From Actinomadura nitritigenes (GTDB lineage: Bacteria; Actinomycetota; Actinomycetes; Streptosporangiales; Streptosporangiaceae), in NCBI RefSeq assembly GCF_017573545.1, contig NZ_JAGEOK010000041.1:1-64000 (forward strand): a stretch of 64,000 bases of DNA, written 5' to 3'. Made by a program: the position numbers and the translations under genes. This document shows positions 15,702 to 23,830 of the stretch, piece after piece; within the stretch, counting starts at the first letter, position 1, and each line of letters starts with the position of its first letter. The notes below the pieces were generated by a model that worked only from the letters and a program-made list of their open reading frames with translations, made no database searches and had not been told where the DNA came from.

Positions 15702-16592
15702 ATGACATCGCCCGTCACCGTCATCGGCCTTGGCCCCATGGGCGCGACCATGGCGCGGACGTTCCTCGCCAACGGTCACCCGACCACGGTGTGGAACCGG
15801 ACCCCGTCCAAGGCCGCCCCACTGGTCGAACAGGGCGCGACCCTCGCGCCCACTATGGCCGACGCGCTCGCCGCGTCCGAACTGGTCGTCATCAGCCAGA
15901 CCGACTACCAGGCCATGTACGACTCCATCGGCGACGCCGACGTCAAGGGGCGCGCCCTGGTCAACCTCAGCTCCGGCAGCCCCGGCGAACTGCGCCGCGC
16001 CGGCGACTGGGCCCGCGAGAACGGCGCCGACCTGCTGACGGGCGGCGTGATGGTGCCCCCGCCCGGCATCGGGCGGCCCGGCTCGTACGTCTTCTACAGC
16101 GGCCTGGAAGCGGTCCTCGACCGCCACCGGGGCACCCTCGCCGAGCTGGGCGACACCACGTTCGTCGGCACCGACCCGGGCCTGTCCATGCTCTTCTACC
16201 AGTCGCAGCTGTACCTGTTCTGGTCCACGCTCACCTCGTACATGCACGCCGCGGCCCTGCTCGGCACGGCCGGGGTGTCCGCGCAGCAGTTCCGGCCGTT
16301 CGCGTCGACCACCCTGGAGGCCCTGACGGGCGACGGCCCGATGGGCTTCCTGCGCATCCTCACCGAGGAGATCGACGGGGGCACCTCCCCGGGCGGCGCC
16401 AACAGCCTCCGCATGCAGGCCGTGGGCGCCGACCACGTCGTCGAGGCGAGCCACGAGGCCGGCATCGACACCGCCGGGCCGCGCGCCCTCCGTGACCTGT
16501 TCTGGCGCGCCGTCGACGCCGGGCACGGCGACGGCGGCCTGTCCTCGGTCATCGACGTCATCCGGCGTCCGGCACGAGAGGGAGGCGCATGA
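15702..16592 (+). CDS. NAD(P)-dependent oxidoreductase, imine reductase-like
   Basis: 296 residues behind a strong AGGAGGA site. The Rossmann start VTVIGLGPMGATMARTFLAN, with NRTPSKA (NADPH-type) and ALVNLSSGSPGE, belongs to the 6-phosphogluconate/3-hydroxyisobutyrate dehydrogenase superfamily. GGVMVPPPGIGRPGSYVFYSG and GLSMLFYQSQL are closest to imine reductases; a Tyr appears to sit where these enzymes carry the catalytic Asp or Tyr. The canonical dehydrogenase Lys is not seen. The substrate is unknown. Its 3' end overlaps the convergent histidine kinase gene by 35 bases. Confidence 0.8.
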   Translation: MTSPVTVIGLGPMGATMARTFLANGHPTTVWNRTPSKAAPLVEQGATLAPTMADALAASELVVISQTDYQAMYDSIGDADVKGRALVNLSSGSPGELRRAGDWARENGADLLTGGVMVPPPGIGRPGSYVFYSGLEAVLDRHRGTLAELGDTTFVGTDPGLSMLFYQSQLYLFWSTLTSYMHAAALLGTAGVSAQQFRPFASTTLEALTGDGPMGFLRILTEEIDGGTSPGGANSLRMQAVGADHVVEASHEAGIDTAGPRALRDLFWRAVDAGHGDGGLSSVIDVIRRPAREGGA

Positions 16593-17952
16593 CGAACCGC
16601 GCGCCCCTGTCGCTGTCGGCGATGGTGAGGGTGCCGCCGTAGATCTCGGCGATCTCGCGGGCGATCGGCAGCCCGAGGCCCGTCCCCTGCGGGTCCCGCT
16701 CGCGCGACTCGCTGAGCCGCGCGAACCGCTCGAAGACCCGTTCCCGCTGGTCCGGCGGGATGCCGTGGCCGTCGTCCTGGACCTCCAGCAGCGCCGTTCC
16801 ACCGTCCCGCCGGACCGTCACCACGACGCTCGACTCGGCGTGCCGCTGGGCGTTGCTCATCAGGTTGCCGAGCACCCGCGCGATCCGCACCGGGTTCGCC
16901 CGGACGGCCACGCCGGGCTCGACCCGGGCCGTGATCCGCACGCCGTCGCTGCGCCGGTCCGCCTCCCGGCGGGCCGCCTCCCCGAGGTCGACGGCCTCCT
17001 CCGGCTGCGGCGCCCGCGAGTCCAGCCGGGACAGCTCCAGCAGGTCCATCACGATGTCGTTGAGCCGCTCGGTGTCGCGCAGCGCCGAGCGGAGCAGCGG
17101 CCGCGACTCCTCGTCCGCCTCGTCCAGCGCCATCTCCAGCTGCAGTTGCAGCCCGGCGATCGGGTTGCGCAGGTCGTGCGAGGCGTCGGAGATGAACCTG
17201 CGCTCCCGGTCGGTCGCCTCCTCCAGCCGCTGCAGCGTCCCGTTGACCGTCTCGCCGAGCGCCTGGATCTCCCCGTGGGTCCGCGGGACGTACACGCGCC
17301 GGCGCAGGTCGCGTGCGTCGAGGCCGGCCAGCTCCCGGCGGATCCGGTCGACGGGGGCGAACGCCCGGCCGATCGTGTGCCACGTCCACCACGCGACGAG
17401 GGCCAGCAGGACGAGCAGGATCGCGACCAGGCTGAGCGGCAGCCCCCACACGTTCAGCAGGCTCGGCAGCGGCTCGGCCGTGATGACCATCGCCCCCGGC
17501 GGCCAGGGCGACGGGTTCGCCACCCGCAGGCCGAAGACCCATGCGCAGCCCGGGATCGACGCGGGGCAGGCCCGCCGGTCGACGAGCAGGGTCCCGGTCG
17601 CGAGGTTGACGGACGCGAGCGGCGGCTTGTCGCGGGCCGGAGGCGTCGCCGCCAGCACCGTCCTGCCGTCCGGGCTGACGACCTGGACCAGGGTGGACTC
17701 GTCCGGGCGGGTGGTGAGCGAGGCGCCCGCCCGCCCGCGGAAGACGTCGAACACGATCCGCTCCGTGGTGCGCTCCGCCTTGTCCGCCTCGCGGCGCTGC
17801 AGCCAGTCGCGGACGAGGAGCATGCCGAGCACCAGGATCACGGTCAGGAACAGCGCCGCGAACGTGACGGTGACGATCGTCGCGCGCCCCCGCACGGACA
17901 CGAAGAGCCGGTCGCGCCAGTAGCGGGTGCGCTCGCCCCAGCTCTGCGTCAC
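16558..17952 (-). CDS. sensor histidine kinase (orphan)
   Basis: 464 residues. TM1 is about 25-47 (IVTVTFAALFLTVILVLGML) and an extracellular domain with two Cys (RRACPASIPGCAW) follows to about 155. TM2 is about 160-190, then HAMP and the HisKA phospho-acceptor in SHDLRNPI near 253. The ATPase domain has the N box NLMSNAQRHAE, G1 DDGHGIP, F box FERFARL and G2 GTGLGLPI. No response-regulator gene is adjacent on either side. The extracellular Cys pair may be structural or sense redox state. Confidence 0.9.
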   Translation of the reverse strand: MTQSWGERTRYWRDRLFVSVRGRATIVTVTFAALFLTVILVLGMLLVRDWLQRREADKAERTTERIVFDVFRGRAGASLTTRPDESTLVQVVSPDGRTVLAATPPARDKPPLASVNLATGTLLVDRRACPASIPGCAWVFGLRVANPSPWPPGAMVITAEPLPSLLNVWGLPLSLVAILLVLLALVAWWTWHTIGRAFAPVDRIRRELAGLDARDLRRRVYVPRTHGEIQALGETVNGTLQRLEEATDRERRFISDASHDLRNPIAGLQLQLEMALDEADEESRPLLRSALRDTERLNDIVMDLLELSRLDSRAPQPEEAVDLGEAARREADRRSDGVRITARVEPGVAVRANPVRIARVLGNLMSNAQRHAESSVVVTVRRDGGTALLEVQDDGHGIPPDQRERVFERFARLSESRERDPQGTGLGLPIAREIAEIYGGTLTIADSDRGARFVMRLPLVPDAG

Positions 17953-18039
17953 AGCCGTCCCTCCCCCGGATCGTCACCCTGTGTCATCGATCGCTACCAA
18001 GCGTACGGTGCGGTGAACCCGTCCCGGGGAACCGGTGGT

Positions 18040-18076
18040 CTTGTGCATAGTCAAGTGATCGATATATAAAGATCGC
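18040..18076 (+). promoter_or_regulatory. AT-rich promoter/operator of the PadR gene
   Basis: A TATATAAA stretch flanked by GATC/CGAT arms (around 18056-18074) lies directly before the ATG in otherwise very GC-rich DNA. The gap leaves little room for a leader. It could be the promoter -10 region together with a PadR autoregulatory site; no experimental consensus is matched exactly. Confidence 0.35.
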
Positions 18077-18454
18077 ATGAGCAAGCCGATGCAGGAACCG
18101 ACGTTCCTGATCCTCACCGCCCTCGCAGACGGGGCGCAGCACGGCTACGGGATCATCGCCGATGTCGAGCGGATCTCCGCCGGGCGCACCCGGCTGCGTG
18201 CCGGCACCCTCTACGCGGCCCTCGACCGGCTCCAGGCCGAGCGGCTCATCGCCCCCGACCGGGAGGAGGTCGTCGACGGCCGGCTGCGCCGCTACTACCG
18301 GCTCACCGAGGACGGCGCCGCCGCGCTCGCCGCCGAGGTCGAGGCGCTCCGCCGCCGCACCGAGGCCGCCGCCCGCCGCCTCGCCGCCTTCCGCCTGCCC
18401 GGCGGCGGGACCGCCCCGGCCTTCGCCGGACTCTCCCCGAGGGGGCTCCGTTGA
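18077..18454 (+). CDS. PadR family transcriptional regulator
   Basis: 125 residues. TFLILTALADGAQHGYGIIADV, the recognition segment LRAGTLYAALDRLQAERLI and the wing VVDGRLRRYYRLTEDG define the PadR winged helix; the C-terminal dimerisation helix is short (PadR-s2 type). The stop overlaps the TTG start of the membrane protein downstream, a frequent PadR arrangement in which the regulator controls its own membrane-protein partner. Confidence 0.92.
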   Translation: MSKPMQEPTFLILTALADGAQHGYGIIADVERISAGRTRLRAGTLYAALDRLQAERLIAPDREEVVDGRLRRYYRLTEDGAAALAAEVEALRRRTEAAARRLAAFRLPGGGTAPAFAGLSPRGLR

Positions 18455-19509
18455 GCACGCTCGAAGACCGCTACCGCCGCCTCCTGGGCTGCTACCCCGC
18501 CGCCCACCGCGAGACCCACGGCCAGGAGATGCTGGACGTCCTGCTGTCGGCGGCCCGCCCCGGCCAGACGCGCCCGTCCCTCGCCGACACCGCCGACCTG
18601 CTGTCCGGCGCGGTGCGGATCCGTATCCGCCGCGCCCTGTCCGGCGCCGGGACGTCCCTCTGGCCGGACGCCCTCGCCATCACCGGCTTCCTCGCCCTGC
18701 TCCTGCTGATGGTCGAGACGGCACGGTTCATCCTGAACGTGCCGACGCTGGTCGACGTCGCCGCCAGTCTGGGGCACCAAGGCTTCGGGTCGTACGGGCT
18801 GCTCTACCACTTCGGCACCGGGCCGTACTGGCTCGCCTGGACGGTCATCGCGATGCTGGCCTGGCGGGGCCTGCGCCGCCAGGCCACCATCGGCGCCTGC
18901 ACGGTGGCCGCCGTACAGATCGCTTTCGCGGCCTACGGGACGGCCTTCCAGGACTACGCCTACGCGTATCTCGGCAGGGACTTCGCGGGAACCTCGTTGC
19001 CGCTCGCGCTGCTCGCCACGGCGTCCCTCGTTCTGTCCCCCGGCCCGCGCCACGGCGCCCGCCTCCTCGGCCGCGCCCGTCTCGCCGGGGCCGTGACCGT
19101 GGCCGCCATCCTGGCCGTGCTCTACTCGTACCCGGCGTTCGTCCTGTTCGTGGGCCACCGGGCCGACACGGAACCGCCGCACGCCATGAACGCTCTCGGC
19201 GCCGTCGTACGGACCTGGAGCGAGTTGCAGGCGGCGGGCGTGCTGGCGGCCGCCGTCCTGGCCGCCGCCGCGCTGGCGCGCGACCGCACGAGCCGCCGCG
19301 CGCTCGTCCTGTTCGCCCTCATCGGCGCTCCGGGCCTGGTCAACGCGGCCGGCGGGGTCCTCCCGAACAGCGTGCCCGCCGCTCTGATGCTGCTGCCGGG
19401 ATCGCTGATGGTCGGCATGGCGGGCCTTTTCCTCGCCGATCTCTGCCGCCGCCTCGTGGAGTCGCCCGCCGGGGCGCGGGCACGCCGCCGGGTGCGGTCG
19501 TCGGTCTGA
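18451..19509 (+). CDS. multi-pass membrane protein, partner of PadR
   Basis: 352 residues from a TTG start overlapping the PadR stop. The N-terminal segment YRRLLGCYPAAHRETHGQEM resembles the cytoplasmic prefix seen on PadR-linked permease-like proteins, followed by roughly seven or eight hydrophobic segments (for example ALAITGFLALLLLMVE and VAAILAVLYSYPAFVLFVG). No transporter motif is recognised. Function is inferred only as an envelope protein under PadR control. The stop abuts the convergent gene at 19510 with no spacer. Confidence 0.75.
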   Translation: MSTLEDRYRRLLGCYPAAHRETHGQEMLDVLLSAARPGQTRPSLADTADLLSGAVRIRIRRALSGAGTSLWPDALAITGFLALLLLMVETARFILNVPTLVDVAASLGHQGFGSYGLLYHFGTGPYWLAWTVIAMLAWRGLRRQATIGACTVAAVQIAFAAYGTAFQDYAYAYLGRDFAGTSLPLALLATASLVLSPGPRHGARLLGRARLAGAVTVAAILAVLYSYPAFVLFVGHRADTEPPHAMNALGAVVRTWSELQAAGVLAAAVLAAAALARDRTSRRALVLFALIGAPGLVNAAGGVLPNSVPAALMLLPGSLMVGMAGLFLADLCRRLVESPAGARARRRVRSSV

Positions 19510-19983
19510 TCAGCCGGTCCGGATCCCGCTGACGGCCTCGGCGGACGCGTCCGGCGCCGGCGCCCCCTGCGGCGTCAGCCGCGCGACGGGAACCGCCCGC
19601 CGCCGCTTCGCCTCGTACCGCTCGCTGATGGACGCCTGCTTGAGCACCCGCTTGAGCAGGCGTTCTCTTTCTCCGCCGTCCTCGACCATGACGATGCCGA
19701 CGGGGTACCAGCGGCCCCCGGCCTCGACCCTCGCGGACGTGGCCGAGCGCAACGACTCCACCAGCGCGCCGTCCGCGTCCTCCGCGTCCTCCGCGTCCTC
19801 CGCCAGAAGGACGTGGTCCTCGCCGTCGCGGAACGAGGCGATGACCTCCGGTCCGCCAAGGGGTTCCAGCTGCACCATCACGGCCGGCATCCCGCCGAAA
19901 CGGTAGAGCACGATCCGTCCCCGCGTGACCGCGAACACCGTCCGGTTGACCAGCCCGATCACGAACAGCAACGCCCTGTCCAC
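19510..19983 (-). CDS. hypothetical protein, possibly related to deazaflavin-dependent nitroreductases
   Basis: 157 residues from GTG 19983 with GGAGGGGG upstream. VTRGRIVLYRFGGMPAVMVQLE, the later VIASFRDGEDHVLL and the C-terminal GERERLLKRVLKQ loosely follow the layout of Ddn/DUF385 F420-dependent proteins, but the key family signature is not intact, so this is tentative. An EDA tripeptide is repeated three times, encoded by a 9-bp tandem repeat at 19777-19803. It lies 25 bases behind the AraC gene and is probably cotranscribed. Confidence 0.5.
   Translation of the reverse strand: MDRALLFVIGLVNRTVFAVTRGRIVLYRFGGMPAVMVQLEPLGGPEVIASFRDGEDHVLLAEDAEDAEDADGALVESLRSATSARVEAGGRWYPVGIVMVEDGGERERLLKRVLKQASISERYEAKRRRAVPVARLTPQGAPAPDASAEAVSGIRTG
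19777..19803. repeat. 9-bp tandem repeat, three copies, inside a gene
   Basis: GTCCTCCGC is present three times head to tail with a partial copy just before. In frame on the minus strand it encodes Ala-Glu-Asp repeats in an acidic loop. Copy number changes would keep the frame. Confidence 0.7.
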
Positions 19984-20008
19984 AGGAGCCCCCTCCGCGA
20001 ATCACCGC

Positions 20009-20911
20009 TTACAGGAAGTCTGCACCATTCCGCTCCGCAGTGGGCGGTGCGTTCGTCGCGGGTGTTCGTGCGCGGGTCGCGAACGCGCAGGGGGCGAGTC
20101 CGGCGCGCGCGCGGAAGAACTTGGAGAAGTTGGCGGTGTCGTCGAATCCGGTCCTGCGGGCGCATTCGGCGACGGTGATGCCGGTGTGGGCGAGCAGCCT
20201 CTTGGCCTCCAGCACCACCCGCTCGTCCAGGAACCGCTTGGCGCTGCGGCCGGTCGCCTCCTGCGTCGCCCGGCTGAGGGTGCGCGGGGAGTAGCCCAGT
20301 CGCCGGGCGTACCAGGCGACCTCCCGCGAGGTCGCGAAGTGCGCCTCCACGGCCGTCGCATAGGCGGTGAACGCCTCGCGCCCGGCGGGCGGCGGCGGCG
20401 CGCATTCGGCGGCGCGGAGCAGGAGGACCTCCAGGAGCGCGCGCAGGATCTTGGTGCCGCCGGGCATCGGTCGGGCGCGGGACGCGTCGTACTCGCGGCG
20501 CAGGTGATCGGCCGCGAGGCGGACCAGCGCCGGGCGTCCGGGCTGCCGCCAGGCGACCGGGCCGAATGGCTCGGCGCCCGGGGAGCCGTGCGGCACGGAC
20601 TCGGGACGGAAGAGCACGAGGGTTCCGCCCACGTCGGCGATGTCGTCCCAGCGGTGCACGCGGCCCGGCCGGATCCAGACGATCGTGCCCGGCTCCAAGT
20701 GGTGATGGACGAAATCCACCGTCGCCGCTCCCCGCCCTTCACCGACGATCGCGAGCACATGGAAGTCAGCCCGCTGCAACGGCGGAAGTTCGCTGCCTGC
20801 GGGCATGGCGCGCAGCTGGGAGAACGTGATCACTTCGACGCCGCCGTCCGCCGCGTCGCCCGCCTCGTAGCGCAGCGTTCGGATGGAAGCGTGCTGTCCG
20901 TTTTTCACCAT
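20009..20911 (-). CDS. AraC family transcriptional regulator
   Basis: 300 residues from ATG 20911; ATGs further upstream would run into the divergent gene's leader. An N-terminal cupin sensor (ADFHVLAIVGEGRGAATVDF, LEPGTIVWIRPGRVHRW) is followed by the double helix-turn-helix, with YSPRTLSRATQEATGRSAK and VAECARRTGFDDTANFSKFF. Such regulators respond to a small molecule bound in the cupin. It is divergent from the alpha/beta hydrolase 73 bases away, its probable target, and is followed by the 157-residue unknown. Confidence 0.9.
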   Translation of the reverse strand: MVKNGQHASIRTLRYEAGDAADGGVEVITFSQLRAMPAGSELPPLQRADFHVLAIVGEGRGAATVDFVHHHLEPGTIVWIRPGRVHRWDDIADVGGTLVLFRPESVPHGSPGAEPFGPVAWRQPGRPALVRLAADHLRREYDASRARPMPGGTKILRALLEVLLLRAAECAPPPPAGREAFTAYATAVEAHFATSREVAWYARRLGYSPRTLSRATQEATGRSAKRFLDERVVLEAKRLLAHTGITVAECARRTGFDDTANFSKFFRARAGLAPCAFATRARTPATNAPPTAERNGADFL

Positions 20912-20984
20912 GGGCAGGCCGGAGCTTACCTGTTCCGGGAGGCCGCCGGTCATTAGCGTCGAAGGAGATGAAAGGAGAGTCCCG

Positions 20985-21782
20985 ATGGACAAGCGATACG
21001 TGAACGTCCAGGGCGGACGGCTGCCGGTGTGGGTCCGCGACGGTGAGCCTGCGGCGCTGGTGTTCCTCCACTACTGGGGCGGCTCCCACCGCACCTTCGC
21101 GCCGGTGATCGACCGGCTCGCGTCCGGACGCGCCGTCGTGTCCTACGACCACCGCGGCTGGGGCGCGGCCCGCGACCTTCCCGGCCCCTACGGGATCGAG
21201 CGCCTCGCCGACGACGTGCTGGACGTCGTCCGCGGGCTGGGGCTCGACCGGTACGTGCTCGTCGGGCACTCGATGGGCGGGAAGACGGCCCAGCTCGTCG
21301 CGTCGCGGCGGCCCGGCGGGCTGGCCGGGCTCGTCCTCGTCGCCCCGGCCCCGCCGCGCCCGGCCGTGGACGCGCGGGCGGCGGAGGCGCTGGCGCACGC
21401 CTACGACAGCCGTGCGACGGTCGGCGACGCGCTCCAGCACGTCCTGACCCACCGGCCCCTGCCCGCCGGCCTGCGCGAACAGGTGATCAACGACAGCCTC
21501 GCCGCGAGCGACGACGCCCGGCTCGCCTGGCCGCGCCACGGCATCACCGAGGACATCACCGCCGCCGCGCGCGCCATCGACGTCCCCGTCCACGTCCTGG
21601 CCGGGCGGCACGACCGGGTCGACCCGCCCGCGTCGCTGGAGGCCGACCTCCTGCCCGTCGTCCCGGGCGCGCGCATGACGGTCATCGAGGACACGGGCCA
21701 CCTGTCCCCGCTGGAGGCCCCCGGTGCGCTCGCCGCCGAGATAGACCGCTTCACGGCCGACCTGGTTCCGGCCCGTCCCTGA
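20985..21782 (+). CDS. alpha/beta fold hydrolase
   Basis: 265 residues from ATG 20985 with AAGGAGAG upstream. The nucleophile elbow GHSMGG (Ser near 97), the acid in AGRHDRVDPP and the His in DTGHLSPLE complete the triad; YDHRGWGAARDL is the usual oxyanion/cap entry. HYWGGSHRTF near residue 30 carries the HxGG-type oxyanion turn in the form YWGG. Substrate unknown. The divergent AraC regulator probably controls it. Confidence 0.9.
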   Translation: MDKRYVNVQGGRLPVWVRDGEPAALVFLHYWGGSHRTFAPVIDRLASGRAVVSYDHRGWGAARDLPGPYGIERLADDVLDVVRGLGLDRYVLVGHSMGGKTAQLVASRRPGGLAGLVLVAPAPPRPAVDARAAEALAHAYDSRATVGDALQHVLTHRPLPAGLREQVINDSLAASDDARLAWPRHGITEDITAAARAIDVPVHVLAGRHDRVDPPASLEADLLPVVPGARMTVIEDTGHLSPLEAPGALAAEIDRFTADLVPARP

Positions 21783-21835
21783 CGCCGTGCGAGCCCGGTG
21801 GCGCACGACGTCGCGTGCCGCCGGGCCCGCCCGCC

Positions 21836-22954
21836 TCAGATCACGTCGGACGGACGGTCGAGCCAGACGCGCTGCCCCTCCGGGCCGGCGACCAGCCCGA
21901 ACCGGTCCCGTCCGGGACTTCCCCACTCGACCCAGCGCAGGTAGGCGGCCTCCACCTCGTCCCACAACCGACGCTCACCGCCCTGGACCACCGGAAAGTC
22001 GTCCGCGCCCGCCCGGTACGAGCACCGCGCCCACGACGTCCCCGCCTCGTCGACGAGCACCAGGACCGGCCGCCCCCGGACGATCCGCTCGGCACCGAGC
22101 ACGTCGGGCAGCATCCCGGCGATCGCGACGTCCGCCCCGTACGAGTCGCCGGTCACGGTCCGCGGATCCAGCCGCGTTCGCGTCTCGTCGCCGTCCCGGT
22201 CGAGGTCGCCGAACCCGGGACTGCGCTGCGACCGCAGCATCATGTAGTCGGCCGAGCCGTGGAACCGCCCGATCGCGCGGCCGTCGCCCGTGACCGTGAG
22301 CCGCGCCTTGTGCCCGTCCCCGAACGACGGCATCCAGGGGAAGAGGACCACCCCGCCCGGCCGCGTCTGCTCGATCCAGCTCGGCGGCAGGACGGTGACC
22401 CCGCACGTCACATGGACCCGGTCGAACGGCGCCCGCGCGGGAACGCCCTCCTCGCCGTCGCCGACCACCAGGTCCGGCGCGAACCCCGCCTCGCGCAGGT
22501 TCGCCGCCGCCCTCTCCGCGACCCGCCCGTCCACCTCGACGGACGTCACCCGCCTGGCGCCGAGCCTGGACGACAGCAGGGCCGCCGTCCAGCCCGTCCC
22601 CGTGCCGATCTCCAGCACGCGGTCGTGATCGCGGGGCGCGAGCAGTTCGAGGAAGCTCATCACCGCCCCGGGCGCCGACAGCGACGACGTCCTCATCCCT
22701 TCGCCCGATGCCGGATCCCCGGCACCGTCGTCCACCTGCGTGACGATCGCGGCGTCGGCATAGGCGGCCTCCCGCCACCGCTCCGGATCGGCGGCCCGGT
22801 CGATCGTGAAAGGAGCACCGGCACCGTCGGGCGTGCACCACGCCCGGTCCGGCACGAACAGATGGCGCGGCGCCGCGTGCATCGCCCGCTCCCACTCCGG
22901 GCTGCGCAGGTCACCGCTCTCCCGCAGCCGCCGGACGAGGTCGGATGCCGTCAC
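21836..22954 (-). CDS. PIMT-like O-methyltransferase with C-terminal extension (candidate RiPP aspartimide-forming enzyme)
   Basis: 372 residues from GTG 22954. Residues 1-220 follow protein-L-isoaspartate methyltransferase: SAWERAMHAAPR-like N-terminus (PEWERAMHAAPRHLFVP), TSSLSAPGAVMSFLELL at 89-105 (the PIMT substrate loop), SAM motif VLEIGTGTGW at 113-122 and DRVHVTCGVTVLPPSW. About 150 extra C-terminal residues distinguish it from housekeeping PIMT (about 210-220 residues) and are typical of PIMT homologues in peptide-modifying clusters. Its GTG overlaps by 4 bases (GTGA) the stop of a 35-residue Asp-rich peptide gene. I infer that it methylates an Asp of that peptide to give an aspartimide. 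Confidence 0.82.
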   Translation of the reverse strand: MTASDLVRRLRESGDLRSPEWERAMHAAPRHLFVPDRAWCTPDGAGAPFTIDRAADPERWREAAYADAAIVTQVDDGAGDPASGEGMRTSSLSAPGAVMSFLELLAPRDHDRVLEIGTGTGWTAALLSSRLGARRVTSVEVDGRVAERAAANLREAGFAPDLVVGDGEEGVPARAPFDRVHVTCGVTVLPPSWIEQTRPGGVVLFPWMPSFGDGHKARLTVTGDGRAIGRFHGSADYMMLRSQRSPGFGDLDRDGDETRTRLDPRTVTGDSYGADVAIAGMLPDVLGAERIVRGRPVLVLVDEAGTSWARCSYRAGADDFPVVQGGERRLWDEVEAAYLRWVEWGSPGRDRFGLVAGPEGQRVWLDRPSDVI

Positions 22955-23058
22955 TTGCCCCTCTTCCCGCCGCCACCGGTGTTGTCGTCGTCCTTCCTGT
23001 CCGGGGGAATCGGCTGCCCGGGCCGGTGCGTGTCGTCATTGTTGTCGTGCTTGCCCAT
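22951..23058 (-). CDS. 35-residue Asp/Lys/Gly-rich peptide, candidate imiditide-like RiPP precursor
   Basis: A small gene with a near-perfect AAGGAGGT ribosome site 8 bases before ATG 23058 and a TGA overlapping the methyltransferase start. The peptide begins MGKHDNNDDTHRPGQP and ends DDDNTGGGGKRGK. It has 7 Asp, 7 Lys/Arg, 7 Gly, 3 Asn and no Cys. Asp5-Asn6, Asp9-Thr10 and Asp25-Asn26 are sequence contexts prone to aspartimide formation. No ATP-grasp, lasso or lanthipeptide enzyme is nearby, so a PIMT-only class (known as imiditides) fits best. Whether it is exported or cleaved cannot be seen. Confidence 0.72.
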   Translation of the reverse strand: MGKHDNNDDTHRPGQPIPPDRKDDDNTGGGGKRGK

Positions 23059-23208
23059 CGCCGTACCTCCTTGTTTCGCGCCGGGCCCCCTGCCGGGACG
23101 CCGCATTACCGACCCGAGAACAACCGGCACGTGAGAAGCGCACCGACCGCCTCCATCCGCGATTCCGGACCGCCGCGGGGAAACAGAACCTCGCCCTGTC
23201 TCGGAGGC

Positions 23209-23237
23209 GCCGGCCGAAAGGCCCGCGCCCGGCCGGC
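23209..23237. terminator. possible hairpin after the ATPase gene
   Basis: GCCGGCC (23209-23215) can pair with 23231-23237, and a smaller GGCC-GAAA-GGCC hairpin lies within. It sits 30-58 bases past the stop of the minus-strand ATPase gene and before the peptide gene. Without a T tract it is weakly supported; the rest of 23059-23266 shows no gene. Confidence 0.3.
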
Positions 23238-23266
23238 CGCGAGCCGCCGCCGAAGAGCACGACCCC

Positions 23267-23662
23267 CTAGAGGCCGCATTTCGCCCACGTGACCTTTCCG
23301 CCCTCCACCAGCGGCCGCGTTCCCCACGAGAGGGCGAGCTGCGAGACCATGAACACGCCGCGCCCGGACGTGGCCTGCACGTCCTCCGCGCGCACCACCG
23401 GACGCCCGTCCCCGCCGTCCCACACCTCGATCACGGCGCCGCCGTCCCGCTCGTCCCGGAACACCCGCACCACGACCGGACCTTCGCCGTGCACGCACGA
23501 ATTCGTGACGAGCTCACTCACCAGGACGCGTCCGATGTAGTCGTCGCGCGAGCCCCATTCGCGGAACCATTCCGCGAGGAACCGCCGCGCCAGCCTCGGA
23601 GCCCGATCATCCGGCTCCAACACCAGCGTCGGCACGTCCGGCGTCATGGCATTCAGGGACAT
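23267..23662 (-). CDS. anti-sigma-type ATP-binding protein (HATPase)
   Basis: 131 residues from ATG 23662 behind GGGAGGG. The GHKL fold is shown by the N box ELVTNSCVHGE, G1-like VWDGGDGRPV and G2-like TSGRGVFMV. It is the small RsbW/SpoIIAB-related kind abundant in actinomycetes, often beside WhiJ-type XRE and DUF397 genes as here. The upstream XRE gene is divergent 168 bases away. It may bind an anti-sigma partner or the XRE protein; its target is unknown. Confidence 0.87.
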   Translation of the reverse strand: MSLNAMTPDVPTLVLEPDDRAPRLARRFLAEWFREWGSRDDYIGRVLVSELVTNSCVHGEGPVVVRVFRDERDGGAVIEVWDGGDGRPVVRAEDVQATSGRGVFMVSQLALSWGTRPLVEGGKVTWAKCGL

Positions 23663-23830
23663 ATCGCCCGCCCTCCCTGACAGATTTCGGATTCGGCAGG
23701 CACCAGCGAAGCGCATGAGCAACACTCTGCGTGACAACAGGAGTTCATTCGCGTAATCACGCCTGGTGAGGTTGGCGATCGCTCGCCGCTCCTTGCCGGG
23801 CGGCGCGGAACGGTTGCGGGAGGATGCGAC

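Noticed and set aside
12461..16592. Antibiotic biosynthetic cluster because of the SARP regulator
   Set aside because: No PKS, NRPS, terpene or other core enzyme lies nearby; regulators of this type also control other genes.
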